Positions 36,611 to 45,517 are shown, counted from the stretch's first letter. The stretch is 64,000 bases of DNA from Sporomusa silvacetica DSM 10669 (GCF_002257705.1 NZ_LSLK01000076.1:1-64000), one strand, 5' to 3'. The notes: generated from the letters alone by a model not told the origin. Program-made: numbers and translations.

Positions 36611-39600
36611 TTAAAAATAATGAGTCAGTTGTGTCCATACAGTTCTTCCTTTTTCGCCGGAAATTTTGTCGGATAGATCATAATATTCTACACCCGCAAC
36701 TAAGTCTTTTGCCAAAGTATAACTTACTCCTACACCATAGCCTTTCACGCCTTGCATGGAATTGCCTTTGCCATTCATTCCATGGTCAATATATGTACCT
36801 TGCGCTTGATTGTAATATTTTGTAAATATACTATAGGTACCCGGCCTGTATGTACGTAGGTCCCCATAATTAAGACTAAGTACATAACCATCGCTGTTCC
36901 CTTTGCTATCTTTTAGGCTAGAATTCAAGTACATGGCCCCAATACTAAAATTACTAAAATTATAGTTGCCGCCAATATTCCAGATTGTGTTGGTTTTATT
37001 AGAGCCGTCATCCAGGCGGTAGTGATACACACCGGCTTCCAGATTGTAATCAAAATCCTTATACCGAGCTGTTGCTATATATGTTGATTTTGTATCTTCG
37101 GTTTCCCCATAGCTAAGCGAGTATTTTATCGGATCACCAAAATCAACTTTAATGCCAGTAAAGCCGCTATCATAAATATTTCCTTCCGCCATCAGGTAAC
37201 CGAATTTGCCCGCCTTTACCGTAGATTCACCTACTTTTCCTTCCACATACAGGCGGGAAAGCTCGAGCTTATTATCATAATTTTTTATACTTTTTCGGCC
37301 TTCCAGCATACCAAACAACTGCCAATCTTTATTGATTCTTGTATCGGCACCAAGATAAAGCCGGAGTCCTGATGCATCTTTATCCAATTGCGTAGAACCG
37401 CTATTCGCCGCGTAATGAAAGCGAATTTCACCGTCAACATTGATCTTGTTGTTTTTATGCTTGCTGCTATCACCAACCTGCATCAAATCATCCATAAGCC
37501 TATTATATGTGGCTGGATCAACATCGCCTGAAGCACTTGCTTTTGGACTATCGCCGCCGGTTTTGTTCGAACTAGGCAATGTTTGGGACTCAATGTTATC
37601 ATTTTTCCTCAAAGTTGTTATTTTTTTATCAGCAGTGGTTTTATCGATACGATTTACCACTTTTGTTGTAAGTTGTGCAAATTGTATTTTAGCTTTTTTC
37701 ACATCTAAGTTTTGATCCTTGATTACATTCGATGTAATCTGTGCCATTTCGTAAGTAAAGTCGTTTCTTTGTTCGCTAGGTATAAGCGGCATTGCTTTGG
37801 CGGTAATGGTAGAAATGGCAAAGGCAAAATCAATTTTAAAATTCTCAGTATTTGTTACAGGTGCAGATAAGAAATTTGTGGCAAGTTGTGCCATTTCATA
37901 AGCAAACTCGTCTTTGGATATTTCTGTGTTGCCTTTCACTGCAGTAGCACCAGCATTACCCGGGCCAGCTGGATTTTTCAGTTCATTTGAAGCATTTGCC
38001 GTACTTGCTTGGGAAGTCGCCGCACCTAACACCCTAGGCTCTGTACCTTGATAGTCATGGCGATCAGCATAGGTTGTTTTTGGCTCAAGAGCTGCAACGG
38101 CTTTACTCCGTCCATACTTACTCGTAATTGTATCCAGCGCCTGGCGGGACTTCGAATAATCACCTAACGCGCTGGCTGTGCGAGCCATGCCTGATAATCC
38201 ATCCAGTTCCCCTTCCGGTTGAGCAGATAATAATTGGTATTGTTTATAAGCTGCACGGTTGTGATTTTTCTTTACTAATACTTCGGCATATTGCCGACGA
38301 TAAGCCGGATTCGAATACTTGCTTAGCACTAATTCAAACAGTGATCTTCCGTCAATATACTTATCCGTATTGATAAGAGTTACAGCATCCGCTATCACAG
38401 CATCCGCATTAGTTGGTGCTTTACTGAGTAATCGATCATAATAGCTAAGACCCTCGGCTGTACGGCCATTTAGCATTAACTGAAAAGCCAACATCCGTTG
38501 ACTAGCATCATTACTCGGCTGCTGCCCGGCAAGATAGTGATATACTGCTACGGCTTGTCCCTGTTTTCCGATTCGAAGATAGCTTTCCGCCAGAGACTTA
38601 AGTCCAGGAATTGGTGCATCCGTATAGGTAGGCCATAACCGTTCTCCCTCTCGCACTGCCAGTTCATACTGAGAGCTATTGCCAAGCGCTACTATATAGT
38701 CGCCGGCAAGTGAACCGTCGACAGGCAAGGTTTTCGTATAATTAACTAAAATTGAAGCAGCCTTTTGGTCTTGACCGCTATTCATATAGGCAATGGACAA
38801 ATTATGTTCCAACTTAGTCAACCGATCAGCCTTGTCCAGGCTTTCTGGCATCAGTCTCCGCGCCCGTTCCAAATCCCGAGCCGCTTGTCTGTAATCTTTT
38901 ATCTGCAGACTCAACATCCCACGGCTGAAATACACCTCGTAATCATTAGGGTTCAGGGATAATAGCCGCTCATAATAGGCTTGAGCACCGATAGTATTAC
39001 CACGGAGTAAGTTCATCTCCCCAGCCCACAAAAGTGCATCCCTCTCGCCACGAAAAATTGCCGGTTGCAGCACATCCAGTGCCTTGTCATACTCTTGCAA
39101 CTGAAAGTATGCGGTACTAACGCTTCGAATCACAGAAAAAGGCATACTACTTGTACCAGACTGCTGATTATATACATTGATAGCCTGCTCATTCTGACCT
39201 GCCTGTTGCAAAATAGTGACATAATCAAAAAGAACCGATTTATCTTGCGCATCTGTCTTAACAAGACGAGCCATAATATCTAGAGACTGCTGATATTGGC
39301 CATTTTGAGCCATCTCCACAGCCTGAGTATGCGACAACTTCCGCTCATTTTCAGCCGAAACAGCCGACTGTGCAACAGTAGATGATGTCACCTGAGGGAC
39401 ATCGTCTGCCAACCTATACATACGCAGGTTATTCTCATATAATTGAGAATAATGCTGCTTGGCAGGACTAAGATCTATGACCATTTGAAATAACGCTTTT
39501 CCACCGCCTACATTGCCCATTGACAAAAGTGCCCCTGCGTCTTCCGCTGCACCTGCAAGCATTCCCTGATTTTCTAGCAGTACCTGACGATACATAGCTA

Positions 39601-39997
39601 AGCCCTTGTCCAGTTGGCCAGCATACAGCAAAGTATACGCCAAGCCCGCGCGATACCTATGATTTTGCGGACTACGGGCGTTGAGTAACTCAAAACTGGT
39701 TTTAGCTAACTGAACCTGACCTGTCCGACTATAGCATTCAGCCACACAGTATAACACTCTGTCAGGCATAGCTTCTAACCGCGGCCATGTTGCACTAGCT
39801 GTTTCTATAACCTTCTCATAACGACAATCATCAAACCAAGCGACAACAGCCTCTTCCTCTGTCACAGAAGAATGTACACGAACAGAATAGTCACGGTCTG
39901 TATCAGGAGGTACTACAGCTGCCGCCGCTTCACCAGTGTTATGCTGTGTGGCCATACATGCCGAAACAACAGCCAGCCAAAACCGACGATCTTTCAA
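36611..39997 (-). CDS. TPR/beta-barrel outer-membrane exporter, first gene of the exopolysaccharide operon
   Basis: A 1128-residue protein. After a short signal-like start, residues about 50-640 are TPR helices (for example AVVAWFDDCRYEKVIETA, YEVYFSRGMLSLQIKDYRQAARDLERA). A linker (about 680-830) contains two related helical blocks starting FAYEMAQLATN and FTYEMAQITSN. Residues 852-1128 are alternating beta strands (INVDGEIRFHYAANSG through GVGVSYTLAKDLVAGVEYY) ending in LTHYF, with a terminal Phe as in outer-membrane barrels. The layout recalls BcsC and PgaA. It should form the outer-membrane channel for the polymer, with TPRs in the periplasm. The start is TTG at 39997 behind GAGGTG. Confidence 0.85.
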   Translation of the reverse strand: MKDRRFWLAVVSACMATQHNTGEAAAAVVPPDTDRDYSVRVHSSVTEEEAVVAWFDDCRYEKVIETASATWPRLEAMPDRVLYCVAECYSRTGQVQLAKTSFELLNARSPQNHRYRAGLAYTLLYAGQLDKGLAMYRQVLLENQGMLAGAAEDAGALLSMGNVGGGKALFQMVIDLSPAKQHYSQLYENNLRMYRLADDVPQVTSSTVAQSAVSAENERKLSHTQAVEMAQNGQYQQSLDIMARLVKTDAQDKSVLFDYVTILQQAGQNEQAINVYNQQSGTSSMPFSVIRSVSTAYFQLQEYDKALDVLQPAIFRGERDALLWAGEMNLLRGNTIGAQAYYERLLSLNPNDYEVYFSRGMLSLQIKDYRQAARDLERARRLMPESLDKADRLTKLEHNLSIAYMNSGQDQKAASILVNYTKTLPVDGSLAGDYIVALGNSSQYELAVREGERLWPTYTDAPIPGLKSLAESYLRIGKQGQAVAVYHYLAGQQPSNDASQRMLAFQLMLNGRTAEGLSYYDRLLSKAPTNADAVIADAVTLINTDKYIDGRSLFELVLSKYSNPAYRRQYAEVLVKKNHNRAAYKQYQLLSAQPEGELDGLSGMARTASALGDYSKSRQALDTITSKYGRSKAVAALEPKTTYADRHDYQGTEPRVLGAATSQASTANASNELKNPAGPGNAGATAVKGNTEISKDEFAYEMAQLATNFLSAPVTNTENFKIDFAFAISTITAKAMPLIPSEQRNDFTYEMAQITSNVIKDQNLDVKKAKIQFAQLTTKVVNRIDKTTADKKITTLRKNDNIESQTLPSSNKTGGDSPKASASGDVDPATYNRLMDDLMQVGDSSKHKNNKINVDGEIRFHYAANSGSTQLDKDASGLRLYLGADTRINKDWQLFGMLEGRKSIKNYDNKLELSRLYVEGKVGESTVKAGKFGYLMAEGNIYDSGFTGIKVDFGDPIKYSLSYGETEDTKSTYIATARYKDFDYNLEAGVYHYRLDDGSNKTNTIWNIGGNYNFSNFSIGAMYLNSSLKDSKGNSDGYVLSLNYGDLRTYRPGTYSIFTKYYNQAQGTYIDHGMNGKGNSMQGVKGYGVGVSYTLAKDLVAGVEYYDLSDKISGEKGRTVWTQLTHYF

Positions 39998-40098
39998 TTG
40001 TCACACCTCATCTTTCATGTAAAAGATGTATTAATCACTTGTTTATTGCAGAATTCGCCAATGGTTTTGGCAATATATTAAGTTCAACCAATTCTGCG

Positions 40099-40556
40099 AT
40101 AAGATAAGACTTGGTTTGTGCCAAGTCCCTTGGACGCCGGCAGAAGCCTTAGTCGTTCTATCCAGGGAAAGTTTTATACTTTCCATCTGGATAAGATAAG
40201 ACTTGGCTTGTGCCAAGTCCCTTAGGACGTCGGCAGAAGCCTTAGTCGTTCTATCCAGGGAAAGTTAACCTTTCCATCTGGATAAGATAAGACTTGGCTT
40301 GTGCCAAGTCCCTTAGGACGCCGGCAGAAGCCTTAGTCGTTCTATCCAGGGAAAGTTAACCTTTCCTTCTGGATAAGATAAGACTTGGCTTGTGCCAAGC
40401 CCCTTAGGACGCCGGCAGAAGCCTTAGTCGTTCTATCCAGGGAAAGTTAACCTTTCCTTCTGGATAAGATAAGACTTGGCTTGTGCCAAGCCCCTTAGGA
40501 CGCCGGCAGAAGCCTTAGTCGTTCTATCCAGGGAAAGTTAACCTTTCCTTCTGGAT
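40099..40556. repeat. Array of five 91-92-base repeats in the leader of the exopolysaccharide operon
   Basis: Units start at 40099, 40191, 40282, 40373 and 40464, each beginning ATAAGATAAGACTTGG. The first differs most; the last three share the variants GCCAAGCCCC or CCTTCTGGAT. Each unit can form two strong hairpins. The array lies between a riboswitch-terminator and the first gene of the operon, so it would be transcribed in the mRNA leader. There are no unique spacers, so it is not a CRISPR array. Confidence 0.92.
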
Positions 40557-40685
40557 CATAAAAACTTTCGGTATTTGGGTCGGAAAATATTCGAATTTTG
40601 CCGATACACAGTTCCTTGCATTTGGTAGGATAATCATACCATACTAGCCAGGAGCCAAAATTAAAGATTACTTAAAGAAAATTAT

Positions 40686-40766
40686 TTGGCTTGTGCCAAG
40701 TCCCTTAGGACGCCAGCAGAAGCCTTAGTCGCATTCTATCCAGGGAAAGTTACCTTTCCATCTGGA
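40686..40766. repeat. Partial copy of the 91-92-base repeat (39998-40966 gap)
   Basis: TTGGCTTGTGCCAAGTCCC through CCATCTGGA, lacking the first bases of the unit and with a small insertion at GTCGCATTC. It lies between the terminator at 40776-40825 and the array. The stretch 40557-40685 between them is AT-rich and holds nothing I recognise. Confidence 0.8.
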
Positions 40767-40775
40767 AAATAAGAA

Positions 40776-40825
40776 ACTGCCTGGTAACACTCACAAATAG
40801 TTATTTGTAAGAGCAACCAGGCAGT
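40776..40825 (-). terminator. Riboswitch-controlled terminator
   Basis: On the minus strand ACTGCCTGGT starts the 5' arm and ACCAGGCAGT ends the 3' arm, with an inner ACAAATA/TATTTGT-type helix and TTTCTTATTTT after it. The first arm is also the 3' strand of the riboswitch at 40810-40890, so the two folds exclude one another. Confidence 0.8.
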
Positions 40826-40890
40826 CATAGGCATTACGCCGGTAGACCCACGGCTTTGCGTCGCCGCCTTTCAGCGGGTATGCCAATTCC
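40810..40890 (-). promoter_or_regulatory. c-di-GMP-I (GEMM-type) riboswitch
   Basis: The minus strand reads GGCATACCCGC, then GAAA, then GGCGGCGACGCAAAGCC, then GTGGGTCTACCGG, then GACTGCCTGGTTGC. This is the order of conserved blocks of the c-di-GMP-I aptamer: a GGCAAAC-like start, a GAAA tetraloop, invariant GACGCAAAGCC at 40852-40862, GGTCTA, and a closing GGTTGC. Because the 3' part is also the first arm of the terminator, ligand binding should prevent termination and turn the operon on (inference). It belongs to the leader of the exopolysaccharide operon. The related cGAMP-binding variant cannot be excluded by eye. Confidence 0.78.
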
Positions 40891-40907
40891 TTAAATTGTC
40901 TAATTAT

Positions 40908-40936
40908 ATTTTACCGGTGAACCTATATCTTGTCAA
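40908..40936 (-). promoter_or_regulatory. Sigma-A promoter of the exopolysaccharide operon
   Basis: TTGACA (40931-40936), exactly 17 bases, then TAAAAT (40908-40913) on the minus strand. The riboswitch begins about 18 bases after the -10. It lies right after the stop of the CsgG-like gene and drives a leader of about 900 bases to the TTG at 39997. Confidence 0.82.
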
Positions 40937-40966
40937 TTTGTATTTACAATCATCTTAACTTGTTCT

Positions 40967-41845
40967 TTACGGCAATGTCACTCTCATACCTTGCGCAATA
41001 CTATCAGAACTACCAGAAATCACTTGGCAGATAGAAATCTTCTCTTTAACAGAGACTACACTAATTCGAGCCACTTCTGTTACCATTTCATCAAGAACTT
41101 CACCTGTAGTAGGATCTCTCAATATTTCAGCAGAACCTACGACAAATTCCTGACCGACTGTAATACCTTCACGCGACCCTCTATTAATATATATATTGCT
41201 GTTATTATTCATTACCACAGCACCAGTCCATCTGATCTTGGGCAATTGAGTTTTCATCCAGTCTACACCCTGTATAGCTGCGTTTTCAACAGCTTTCCCC
41301 AGGTTGCTAGCACCATAATTGCCAAAGACAGCGCCGTGACCGCCAACAATCATACCGCCTTTTGTAGCTTTACCAACAACACTCTTAGAGGCTAATACTT
41401 GTCCAGTACCGGCCTCAACAACATACATAGTGATATTGATTTCGGATTTTGAGTTAGCACCACCTAGATAAATACCATGAATACCAAAGCCACCAGCTTG
41501 ACCGCCTGTTTCTTGCACATGGGTAATAACTCCTTTTACTAAAAGCTGCGCCGGAATTACGTGGGGATTGGAACTACTTTCATTACTTGCTGCCTGACGC
41601 ATATCATTTTCAGCAAGAACAATAAAATTTCCAGACTGGTTAAGTATATCGGTCAAAACAGCGCCCCAGGCATCGCCCAGATTAAATTGCCCTGACCAGT
41701 TAGAACGATTCTCAAAATTTGATACGACAATAGTGTACTTCAAACCATTATCAGCTGCCGACACTGACTGAGGCAGACTACAACTTAGCATAAGCATAAA
41801 AACGCCCAGCCAGAGCAGCCTCCTGCAATTCATAAAATGTTTCAC
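40967..41845 (-). CDS. CsgG-like secreted protein
   Basis: About 292 residues with a signal peptide (cleavage likely after SVSA near residue 31) and a CsgG-type domain: YTIVVSNFENRSNW at the start, LTDILNQSGNFIVLAENDM, and VDWMKTQL at the end of the main fold. An extra C-terminal beta-rich part of about 80 residues begins near RWTGAVVMNN. CsgG forms an outer-membrane pore in curli systems; shorter relatives occur widely with unknown roles. No curli subunit genes are nearby. GTG at 41845 follows AGGAGG with better spacing than the ATG two codons before it. It is upstream of the exopolysaccharide promoter on the same strand. Confidence 0.75.
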   Translation of the reverse strand: MKHFMNCRRLLWLGVFMLMLSCSLPQSVSAADNGLKYTIVVSNFENRSNWSGQFNLGDAWGAVLTDILNQSGNFIVLAENDMRQAASNESSSNPHVIPAQLLVKGVITHVQETGGQAGGFGIHGIYLGGANSKSEINITMYVVEAGTGQVLASKSVVGKATKGGMIVGGHGAVFGNYGASNLGKAVENAAIQGVDWMKTQLPKIRWTGAVVMNNNSNIYINRGSREGITVGQEFVVGSAEILRDPTTGEVLDEMVTEVARISVVSVKEKISICQVISGSSDSIAQGMRVTLP

Positions 41846-41972
41846 TTGCATTCCTCCTATATATTTTGATACCAAACAATTCCACGCAAATATGCAACTT
41901 CCTTCTCTTTAAAATTTTTTTAAAAACCCAAAGCAGGATTATCTGATTCAATCTATAATGTTTTTATTGATT

Positions 41973-42074
41973 GCAGAGTAAATGTTTGTGCGTTAAGTGT
42001 CATGTAAACGGGGAGTTGTCACTGAACGAAAAACTATAGTTATAGTTTGCGGTACAAACATTGCATCCCGCTGC
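41973..42074 (+). promoter_or_regulatory. Tetrahydrofolate (folT) riboswitch (41846-42150 gap)
   Basis: GCAGAGTAAATGTTTGTGCG, then TTAAGTGTC, then GGGGAGTTGTCACTGAACG, then GCGGT and ACAAACATTGCATCCCGCTGC follow the THF riboswitch consensus block for block. The outer stem and the pairing of AAATGTTTGT with ACAAACATT are intact. It lies 77 bases before a folate-type ECF S-component gene, the usual target. A TATAAT lies at 41954-41959. The likely mode is blocking of expression when THF is plentiful. Confidence 0.9.
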
Positions 42075-42150
42075 TGCATTAGAAGGAAACGCCTTTAAAC
42101 ATGTAGCAATATGTAGCAATTTATTCTTACATTTTCTGGAGGTGTCCTTA

Positions 42151-42690
42151 ATGCATTTTTTTGCAAAACGTCATCCTTGCCAACCTTTTTTTACTACCAA
42201 CACACTAGTTATTTCAGCAATCTTCGTCTCATTAAATATTATTTCCACTAATGTTCTCGTCATCCAGACCCCATTTATACGAATCAGCTTCAGCTTTTTA
42301 TCAATTGCCTTGTTTTCCCTGCTATATGGTCCACTACTGGGTGGCATTGTTGCTGCTATTGCTGATATTCTTGGTTGCCTGTTCTTTTCTCCCGGATTGT
42401 TTTTCCCTGGGTTTACCTTAAGTTCTTTTACAACCGGCATGATTTACGGTTACTTTTTGCATAATAAAAAAATAACCTTACTAAGAATCAGCTTGGCAAG
42501 TGTAGTTGTGCTTATATTCGTTGATCTATGTTTAAACACGTTGTGGCTATCCATCTTATATCACAAAGCCGCCGAGTTGTTCTTATTAGGACGATTAATA
42601 AAATGCTCTGTCTTTCTTCCTATTCAGATTGCAACTATTTATGTGATCTGCAAGCCAGTGCTCCGCTATAAAATGGTCCGACAGAATTAA
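42151..42690 (+). CDS. folT: Folate-type ECF transporter S component
   Basis: A 179-residue membrane protein with five to six hydrophobic segments. Its N-terminal third (FFTTNTLVISAIFVSLNI) and the IRISFSFLSIALFSLLYGPLLG region are typical of the folate-family S component. It binds folate and works with the shared EcfT and EcfA subunits encoded elsewhere. ATG at 42151 follows GGAGGTG; the frame upstream is inside the riboswitch leader. The THF riboswitch just ahead supports the substrate. Confidence 0.88.
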   Translation: MHFFAKRHPCQPFFTTNTLVISAIFVSLNIISTNVLVIQTPFIRISFSFLSIALFSLLYGPLLGGIVAAIADILGCLFFSPGLFFPGFTLSSFTTGMIYGYFLHNKKITLLRISLASVVVLIFVDLCLNTLWLSILYHKAAELFLLGRLIKCSVFLPIQIATIYVICKPVLRYKMVRQN

Positions 42691-42712
42691 TTTACACAGT
42701 CTGCTCAGAGCG

Positions 42713-43540
42713 TTACTCAATCGGCTGCCGAGTATTGGCTAAAAACCAATCATAGAGTTCATGATTTTTATATACACCAGCGATATTGTGCCCTTGTCCT
42801 GGTAAAATCGTAAGTTTCGGCGTGCCGCCTTGTCCGCGCAAGGCATTAATCATTGCTTCATCATTTTCTAATGGACAAACAGGATCTTTTTCACCATGAA
42901 AAGCCCATATCGGCATAGAGATCAACTGGTTATTCCAACTGCTAGGAACTGTCGGATTAGAGGCCAGCGGAGCTATCGCTGCAAAGTATTCTGGATGCTG
43001 ACCAGCTAGATACCACGCGCCGTTCCCGCCCATACTTGTTCCAGTCAAATAAACTCTATCTTGATCTATCCGATATTTTTCAGAAACATCATCAAGTAAT
43101 GCAGCTAAAATTTCTGACTTATTCAACCAATCCTCACCATTAGGACATTGTGGTGCAAGAACAACGAATGGAAACTCGGTACGTTGTTCTGCAACCCAAG
43201 AAGGCCCATAACTTTTCACTAAATCCAGCTCCTGCCCCCGCAATGAACTTCCATGTAAAAATAGAATAAGCGGCCACCGATTAGTAGTTTGAGTATATTT
43301 AGCAGGAAAGATAAGCAAATATTGCATTTTCTGATCGCTATATGCAAAAGTATTACTTTTTTCCACAAAAGTATCTGACTTCTCTATAGTTTCTAAATTA
43401 CTTGGCTTCATCGTGATTAAAGCTGCCCTGCTTGTATCCTTATTCTCAAGTTCACTAACGTTAAAATCTTTTTGAAAAAGGTAAACTGATGCTACAATTA
43501 CTATTAAACTAATAGTAATTGTAGCAATTATTTTTCTCAA
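42713..43540 (-). CDS. Secreted alpha/beta hydrolase (esterase/peptidase type)
   Basis: A 275-residue protein with an N-terminal TM or signal segment (residues 4-22). The alpha/beta hydrolase core has LILFLHGSSLRGQE, GTSMGGNGAW (nucleophile Ser), FHGEKDPVCP (Asp) and GQGHN (His). It resembles phospholipase/carboxylesterase-type and dienelactone-hydrolase-like proteins; the substrate is open. It converges with the folT gene with a gap of 22 bases. Confidence 0.8.
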   Translation of the reverse strand: MRKIIATITISLIVIVASVYLFQKDFNVSELENKDTSRAALITMKPSNLETIEKSDTFVEKSNTFAYSDQKMQYLLIFPAKYTQTTNRWPLILFLHGSSLRGQELDLVKSYGPSWVAEQRTEFPFVVLAPQCPNGEDWLNKSEILAALLDDVSEKYRIDQDRVYLTGTSMGGNGAWYLAGQHPEYFAAIAPLASNPTVPSSWNNQLISMPIWAFHGEKDPVCPLENDEAMINALRGQGGTPKLTILPGQGHNIAGVYKNHELYDWFLANTRQPIE

Positions 43541-43609
43541 GACTCACATTCCCCCTACCGCTCTACTTAGGCATAATAATAATATAAAATACATCCACGC
43601 AACCAAAAG

Positions 43610-44443
43610 CTAATATTCAACTACTAGTCCTACGCCAACTTCCATAATATCTACTACCTGAGCTAACTTAATTTTGGAATGTATATCCGTACAATGACAT
43701 GCATGAATGGTACCGATCTGATATCTTTTTAAGTATTCAGTTGTGCAAATTAACTGGTGGTCGCCTGGGTTCAAAAGATGAAATCCGCCAATAATATCAC
43801 ATATTCTATCTTCATTAGACACCTTTTTTGCATATTCAATAATATTGCAAATCCCCGAATGGGAACATCCTGTAATGATTACTAACCCACGATCAGACAT
43901 GTATACTAAAGCAGAATCATCTAGTACAAAATCTTCTTGCCATATACCCTCTTTTAGCGTTTCGCCTATTGAATTTATTGCTTCAAATGAATTACTTCTT
44001 TCAATTTCACCTAGGAAAATAAGTTTATCCGACATCGTAACAGGTTTTCTACTAAGGTTTAATGAAAAAACACTTTTTAACTGGCTTGCAGAAACCATTG
44101 ATCCTATTGGTAATCCATTTACTCTTTTTTCTAAAAAGGCATCTGGATGTGCAATTATAGTAGGTAATTTCGACCTACGACCTTCAAATGTGGCTTCCGT
44201 ATACAACCGAAATAATTCACCTAATCCCCAGGTGTGGTCATTGTGCCCATGTGAAATAATTATCGCATCTAGCGCTAAAAGATCGATACCCATTTTATTT
44301 GCGTTTTTTAAGAATACATCCGAGTATCCAGTATCAAACAGATATCTTTTACCTTCACATTCTATATAATACGATACTGCGGGCTCCCCCTGAAAATACC
44401 TATCGATTATAGTATTATTATCGACTAAAACGGTTAGTTTCAT
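43610..44443 (-). CDS. MBL-fold metallohydrolase
   Basis: About 277 residues of the metallo-beta-lactamase fold. YLFDTGYSD precedes ISHGHNDHTWGL (HxHxDH), then VIITGCSHSG and GGFHLL. This matches the branch often annotated as a dihydropterin ribofuranosyl-aminobenzene phosphate synthase-like protein, whose function is mostly unproven in bacteria. ATG at 44443 follows GGAGGT; the longer frame has no such site. Confidence 0.82.
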   Translation of the reverse strand: MKLTVLVDNNTIIDRYFQGEPAVSYYIECEGKRYLFDTGYSDVFLKNANKMGIDLLALDAIIISHGHNDHTWGLGELFRLYTEATFEGRRSKLPTIIAHPDAFLEKRVNGLPIGSMVSASQLKSVFSLNLSRKPVTMSDKLIFLGEIERSNSFEAINSIGETLKEGIWQEDFVLDDSALVYMSDRGLVIITGCSHSGICNIIEYAKKVSNEDRICDIIGGFHLLNPGDHQLICTTEYLKRYQIGTIHACHCTDIHSKIKLAQVVDIMEVGVGLVVEY

Positions 44444-44498
44444 ATAACCTCCAGTTAGCTCCAATTTTATTACAATAGTAATCTTATACTTTATAATC

Positions 44499-44535
44499 AA
44501 AAATCCTGCATCTTATCATAAGCAGGCAGGATTTT
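44499..44535 (-). terminator. Terminator after the methyltransferase gene
   Basis: AAAAATCCTGC pairs with GCAGGATTTT over a 16-base loop, with T run on the minus strand. Confidence 0.7.
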
Positions 44536-44707
44536 GTTCTATGATATATGACATATAACATTCCCGGCAGCCATCACAGTGTCTGCCAAAAAACAATTTA
44601 CTCCGGTCTTAAGTGTATATACACTTATTTAAATAAATAAAAACATAGGTGTCCCCTTCTTTAGCTGTCCTTTGTTTTGTCTGGTCCCATGCGATTAGTT
44701 TATTATT

Positions 44708-45427
44708 TTATTTTTTTCTTGCTCGCAAAAAAATAAACTGGGGTTTTCGGGTTAGCCTTTCATATACTTTGGGATGTAATTGCTTGAATTTCTCTGTCGG
44801 CATAGGTTCTATTAGCTTTTCAATTATAAATCCTGCGTCTATTACAGGTGAGATTATTTTACATAAAGGTCTTCTATAAAATTGGACTTTAACTTTCCCT
44901 ACATTAGTTTCCCACTCATCTTCTATAATCTCCGTTAAAAAATAGTTTTCCCTGTTAAAATGTGTAAAGTCCATAAATGGATGATGCACAGAAAAAACTA
45001 ACGAACCTGATGGCTGTAATATTCTATTAAACTCAGCCATTACAAGTTCCCAGTCTTTAATATAGTGAAGCGTTAAAGATGACACTATAACATCAATTGA
45101 TTTATCCTCGATGAAATTTAGAGGTTCATTGAGATCAGCCCTTCTAATGTCAGCCTTTTCACCAATTCTTTTCCGTGTCATTTCTATCATACTAGGACTA
45201 AAATCTATTGCTATAACCTTTGCACCATTATCCAACAACCATTTACTATACCATCCTGCAGCACATCCAGCATCTAGCACCTTTTTTCCTGCAACACTAG
45301 GAAGCAATGACAATGTAGCTGGTCTTTCATAGTATGCATTAAATGGTTTCGTATCAACACATTCAAAATAATATTCTGCCATTTTTTCATAAGAATCAAA
45401 AGATATCGAGTTCTCATTTATCAACAT
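44708..45427 (-). CDS. Class I SAM-dependent methyltransferase
   Basis: A 239-residue protein with the SAM-binding motif VLDAGCAAGWYSKWL (residues 50-64), IAIDFSPSMI (motif II) and SSLTLHYIKDW. It belongs to the broad UbiE/Methyltransf_11 group and acts on a small molecule that cannot be named. It stands alone with a terminator downstream. Confidence 0.82.
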   Translation of the reverse strand: MLINENSISFDSYEKMAEYYFECVDTKPFNAYYERPATLSLLPSVAGKKVLDAGCAAGWYSKWLLDNGAKVIAIDFSPSMIEMTRKRIGEKADIRRADLNEPLNFIEDKSIDVIVSSLTLHYIKDWELVMAEFNRILQPSGSLVFSVHHPFMDFTHFNRENYFLTEIIEDEWETNVGKVKVQFYRRPLCKIISPVIDAGFIIEKLIEPMPTEKFKQLHPKVYERLTRKPQFIFLRARKK

Positions 45428-45517
45428 TCTCCCTCCAACATACGCCGGACTCTAACCAGCTATACTTTACATACGCTATATATATATTATCCTGCTTTCG
45501 CCTGGAAGATTCACTTG

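Noticed and set aside
40099..40556. CRISPR-like array
   Set aside because: Units are 91-92 bases long and directly abutting, without unique spacers. They recur elsewhere in the window and no cas gene is present.
40967..41845. Curli system
   Set aside because: Only the CsgG-like protein is present; no CsgA, B, E or F genes are nearby.
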